Of a stretch of DNA of 64,000 bases, positions 61,934 through 64,000 are shown in pieces; positions within the stretch are counted from its first letter, which is position 1, and each line of letters opens with the position of its first letter. The notes beneath the pieces were generated by a model. The model saw nothing but the letters and a program-made list of their open reading frames with translations. It was not told the origin of the DNA and ran no database searches. The stretch lies in the NCBI RefSeq assembly GCF_003429005.1, contig NZ_QVQV01000003.1, forward strand, positions 716,741 through 780,740. Reading direction: 5' to 3'. The DNA comes from Paraburkholderia sp. DHOC27 (GTDB taxonomy: Bacteria; Pseudomonadota; Gammaproteobacteria; Burkholderiales; Burkholderiaceae). The translations under genes were made by a program, and so were the position numbers.

Positions 61934-63184
61934 ATGCGCATCTCTACTTCGCAGTTTCTCGGCATGAATGTCCAGACCATGGACAATCAACAAAGCCAGC
62001 TGAGCGAGTACTACGCGGAAATTTCCAGCGGCGTGAGCTTGACGACGCCGTCGGACAATCCGCTGGGTGCTGCGCAGGCCGTGCAACTGAGCATGCAGGG
62101 CGCGACCCTGTCGCAGTACTCTACCAACCAGAGCTCCGCGCTTACGCAACTCGGTTCGGAAGACTCGACGCTCTCGAGCGTCCTGACGACCCTGCAAAGC
62201 GTGAACACCCAGTTGCTGAGCGCAGGCAATGCCACGCTCAACGACACGAACCGCAGCGCGATTGCGGTGACGTTGCAAGGCTTGAGCAGTTCGTTGATGA
62301 CGATGGCGAACACCAAGTCGCCGTCCGGCGACTATCTGTTCGGCGGCTACCAGGCGTCGTCGCAACCGTTCTCGCTGACGTCGGCCGGCACCGTGACGTA
62401 CAACGGCGATGGCGGCGTGTCGAGCACGCAGATTTCGGATACGACGTCCGTCGCGACCAGCGACAGCGGCGATTCCGTGTTCATGAGCGTGACGCCAGAA
62501 ACGGCCGATCCGGTTGCCTACGCCACGGCGGGCAATTCGGGCACGGGGGTGATCGGCGCCGTCAGTACGTCGAACGCGTCCGCCTCGGCGACTGGCGACA
62601 CGTACGGCATCACGTTCCAGGTGACCGGCGGCGTGACGACCTACACCGTTTCGGATACCAACAGCACGGGCACCACGACGTCCGCGGCGCAGCCCTACAC
62701 AGCGGGTTCGGCGATCACGCTGGGCACCAGCGGTCAAAGCGTGACGGTCACCGGCACGCCGGGCAACAATGATTCGTTCACCGTGCAGCCTGCTACGCAA
62801 GTGCCGCAGGCGCAGGGTGGCACGAGCGTGTTTGCGACGATCCAGAACATGATCACGGCGTTGCAGACGCCGGCTGATACGCCGGCTTCGCTGGCGGCGT
62901 TGCAGAACACCTTGAACACGGGTCTGACGCAGATCGCCAATACGCTGTCGAACGTGACGACGGTGCAGGCGACGGTGGGTGGTCGTGAGAACCAGATTCA
63001 GGCGATGCAGACGGTGAACCAGAACCAGTCGCTGCAGAACACGAACTCGCTGTCGGATCTGACGTCTACGGATCTTGCCAGCACGATCAGCAAGTACACG
63101 CAGACGCAGTATTCACTGCAGGCTTCGGAGCAGGCGTTCGTGCAGGTGCAGCAGATGTCGCTGTTCCAGTACCTGAATCAGTAA
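61934..63184 (+). CDS. flgL: Hook-filament junction protein FlgL (HAP3)
   Basis: 416 aa, against 317 in Salmonella. The N-terminus MRISTSQFLGMNVQTMDNQQSQLSEYYAEISSG and the SPSGDYLFGGYQASSQPF motif identify FlgL; the C-terminal helix resembles flagellin D0. The extra length is a Thr/Ser/Gly-rich insert at about 195-290 with DTYGITFQVTGGVTTYTVSD and TTSAAQPYTAGSAITLGT, closely similar to the FlgE insert. It lies 11 bases after flgK and forms the second junction ring under the filament. Confidence 0.96.
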   Translation: MRISTSQFLGMNVQTMDNQQSQLSEYYAEISSGVSLTTPSDNPLGAAQAVQLSMQGATLSQYSTNQSSALTQLGSEDSTLSSVLTTLQSVNTQLLSAGNATLNDTNRSAIAVTLQGLSSSLMTMANTKSPSGDYLFGGYQASSQPFSLTSAGTVTYNGDGGVSSTQISDTTSVATSDSGDSVFMSVTPETADPVAYATAGNSGTGVIGAVSTSNASASATGDTYGITFQVTGGVTTYTVSDTNSTGTTTSAAQPYTAGSAITLGTSGQSVTVTGTPGNNDSFTVQPATQVPQAQGGTSVFATIQNMITALQTPADTPASLAALQNTLNTGLTQIANTLSNVTTVQATVGGRENQIQAMQTVNQNQSLQNTNSLSDLTSTDLASTISKYTQTQYSLQASEQAFVQVQQMSLFQYLNQ

Positions 63185-63204
63185 GGGGATTGGGGTGGAG
63201 GGAA

Positions 63205-63228
63205 GGGCGGCTTAGGCCGCCCTTTTTT
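63205..63228 (+). terminator. flgKL terminator
   Basis: GGGCGGC-TTAG-GCCGCCC followed by six T. A strong Rho-independent terminator closing the flagellar region. Confidence 0.93.
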
Positions 63229-63400
63229 GTTTGTTCGTCGCCTCGGTCATTTGCTAGTTGTTCGCGAGTTATGCGCACTGACGCTTAGGTGCGAAATCCC
63301 CTACGCAATCTCAGCGCTGCGCTGATACCCATCTTTTTGCGCATTCGGTATCGTCCCCAATATTCAGTAATTCTTACTGTTGTTGATCAGGACGATGTTG

Positions 63401-63742
63401 ATGACTGTTCATGCGTGTCACCAGACTGCTTCAACGCAGCGCGCTTCTCCTCGGGTAACTGTTGTGCAGGCCGCTGCGGGCCTGGCTGCCTGCGCGCTGC
63501 TGCTCAGCCCGCTCTCCCATGCTGACGACATCACCTACGGCTACGACGCGCTCGGTCGTCTGGTCTCGGTGAGCGTGGCGGGCAACACCGCCTACTACGA
63601 CTACGACGCGGCCGGCAACATCACGGCGATCCGCCGGGATGCACGTGTCTCTTCGCCTCGCGCCGACTCTTCCGCTTCGCCGCCGCTTGCTGATTCGCGT
63701 GTCGCTGCTGATCTCAACACGGACCAGAGCGCGGGGCGTTGA
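63401..63742 (+). CDS. Small secreted YD-repeat protein
   Basis: 113 aa from ATG 63401, eight bases after AGGA; ATG 63395 is in frame. A signal peptide (VTVVQAAAGLAACALLLSPLSHA) is followed by DDITYGYDALGRLVSVSVAG and AYYDYDAAGNITAIRR, two RHS/YD repeat units, then a Ser/Ala/Asp-rich tail. YD repeats normally build large beta-cocoon proteins; here only one pair is present. The adjacent downstream gene may be a full RHS protein, so this could be its accessory or a remnant. Confidence 0.65.
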   Translation: MTVHACHQTASTQRASPRVTVVQAAAGLAACALLLSPLSHADDITYGYDALGRLVSVSVAGNTAYYDYDAAGNITAIRRDARVSSPRADSSASPPLADSRVAADLNTDQSAGR

Positions 63743-63817
63743 CGCGCCGCTTGCCGTCTTTCGCTGTTGCGTGCCGCTATTCGCTTTTCGTTGCCATGTC
63801 CCTGCCGCTTTTCCCTC

Positions 63818-64000
63818 ATGCACATCATGCCCATGACCTACCCGGCCGGCCTGCGCCGGCAGCCCGTGCAGCGGGCCGTCCTGCTGCTGCTGTTCGTTCT
63901 GCTCTCGTGGTTCGCGGCGCCCCGCGCACATGCGCAGATTGACTGCGACTCGAAGTACGCGAAGGCGGGTGCCTACCCGGCCGATCCCACCTGTCCACTG
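63818..64000 (+). CDS. Secreted protein N-terminus, probably RHS-family (partial)
   Basis: An open frame from ATG 63818 (or 63827, 63833) continues to the window edge. The product starts with a basic stretch and a signal peptide (RRQPVQRAVLLLLFVLLSWF, ending RAHAQ), then IDCDSKYAKAGAYPADPTCPL. The position after a YD-repeat gene and the secreted cysteine-containing start suggest an RHS-type surface protein, but the repeats would lie beyond the window. The 3' end is missing. Confidence 0.6.
   Translation, partial: MHIMPMTYPAGLRRQPVQRAVLLLLFVLLSWFAAPRAHAQIDCDSKYAKAGAYPADPTCPL

Noticed and set aside
1..64000. CRISPR arrays, insertion sequences, phage attachment sites, tRNA or rRNA genes
   Set aside because: No regular spaced repeats, transposase-like frames, tRNA-like folds or rRNA sequence were recognised.

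Overview
The window comes from a high-GC betaproteobacterium of the Burkholderiaceae, most likely Paraburkholderia or Burkholderia. The evidence is gene content and order: flhDC-motAB-cheYAW-mcp-cheRDBYZ, then flhBA-flhFG-fliA, then flgNMA facing flgBCDEFGHIJ-ycgR-flgKL. The DUF2844/DUF3443 pair and an FlmQ-like flagellin glycosyltransferase beside fliTDC point the same way. Almost the whole window is one large motility and chemotaxis locus with a few housekeeping genes inserted. No rRNA, tRNA, IS element or CRISPR array was seen.

Layout. (1) 1-7.9 kb is a surface or flagellin glycosylation block: a SAM methyltransferase, a WbqC-like protein and a DegT/DnrJ aminotransferase on the minus strand; a divergent GT2-zinc ribbon-methyltransferase fusion; then an unrecognised 274-aa protein coupled to a TPR/GT41 O-glycosyltransferase (FlmQ-like). 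(2) 8.2-11.8 kb holds fliT, fliD and fliC (minus), with a clear FliA promoter for fliC. (3) 12-21.4 kb is housekeeping: aldo/keto reductase, rpsU, tag, a BadF-type sugar kinase, a HAD phosphatase, a periplasmic histidine phosphatase, aqpZ, an H-NS-like protein and a GT4 glycosyltransferase. (4) 22-34.8 kb holds flhDC, motAB and the chemotaxis operon. (5) 35.1-37 kb is a secreted DUF2844 protein and a DUF3443 lipoprotein. (6) 37.2-44.5 kb is flhB-flhA and flhF-flhG-fliA. (7) 44.6-47.6 kb is a Tat lipoprotein glycoside hydrolase (clan GH-A) and an orphan thioesterase around an AT-rich intergenic stretch. (8) 47.7-63.2 kb is flgN, flgM and flgA (minus), and flgBCDEFGHIJ, ycgR, flgK and flgL (plus). 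(9) The right edge has a small YD-repeat protein and the start of a secreted protein, probably RHS type.

Regulation can be read from the DNA. FlhDC is the master regulator. A 46-47 bp element with constant spacing precedes flhB and flhF and recurs more loosely before flgB; it is a candidate FlhDC class II promoter. FliA (sigma-28) promoters of the form TAAAGTTT-N11/12-GCCGATAA are visible before motA, fliC, flgM, ycgR and flgK, with a weaker one before the glycoside hydrolase. FlgM would hold FliA inactive until hook completion.

Most unusual points: FlgE and FlgL share a beta-rich insert, with a looser copy in FlgK; FlgA has an extension of about 360 residues with repeats; FlhG lacks both P-loop lysines; CheD carries a triplicated RxELF tail; DUF3443 has two Asp-Thr/Ser-Gly motifs like an aspartic protease; and the GT2-zinc ribbon-methyltransferase fusion.
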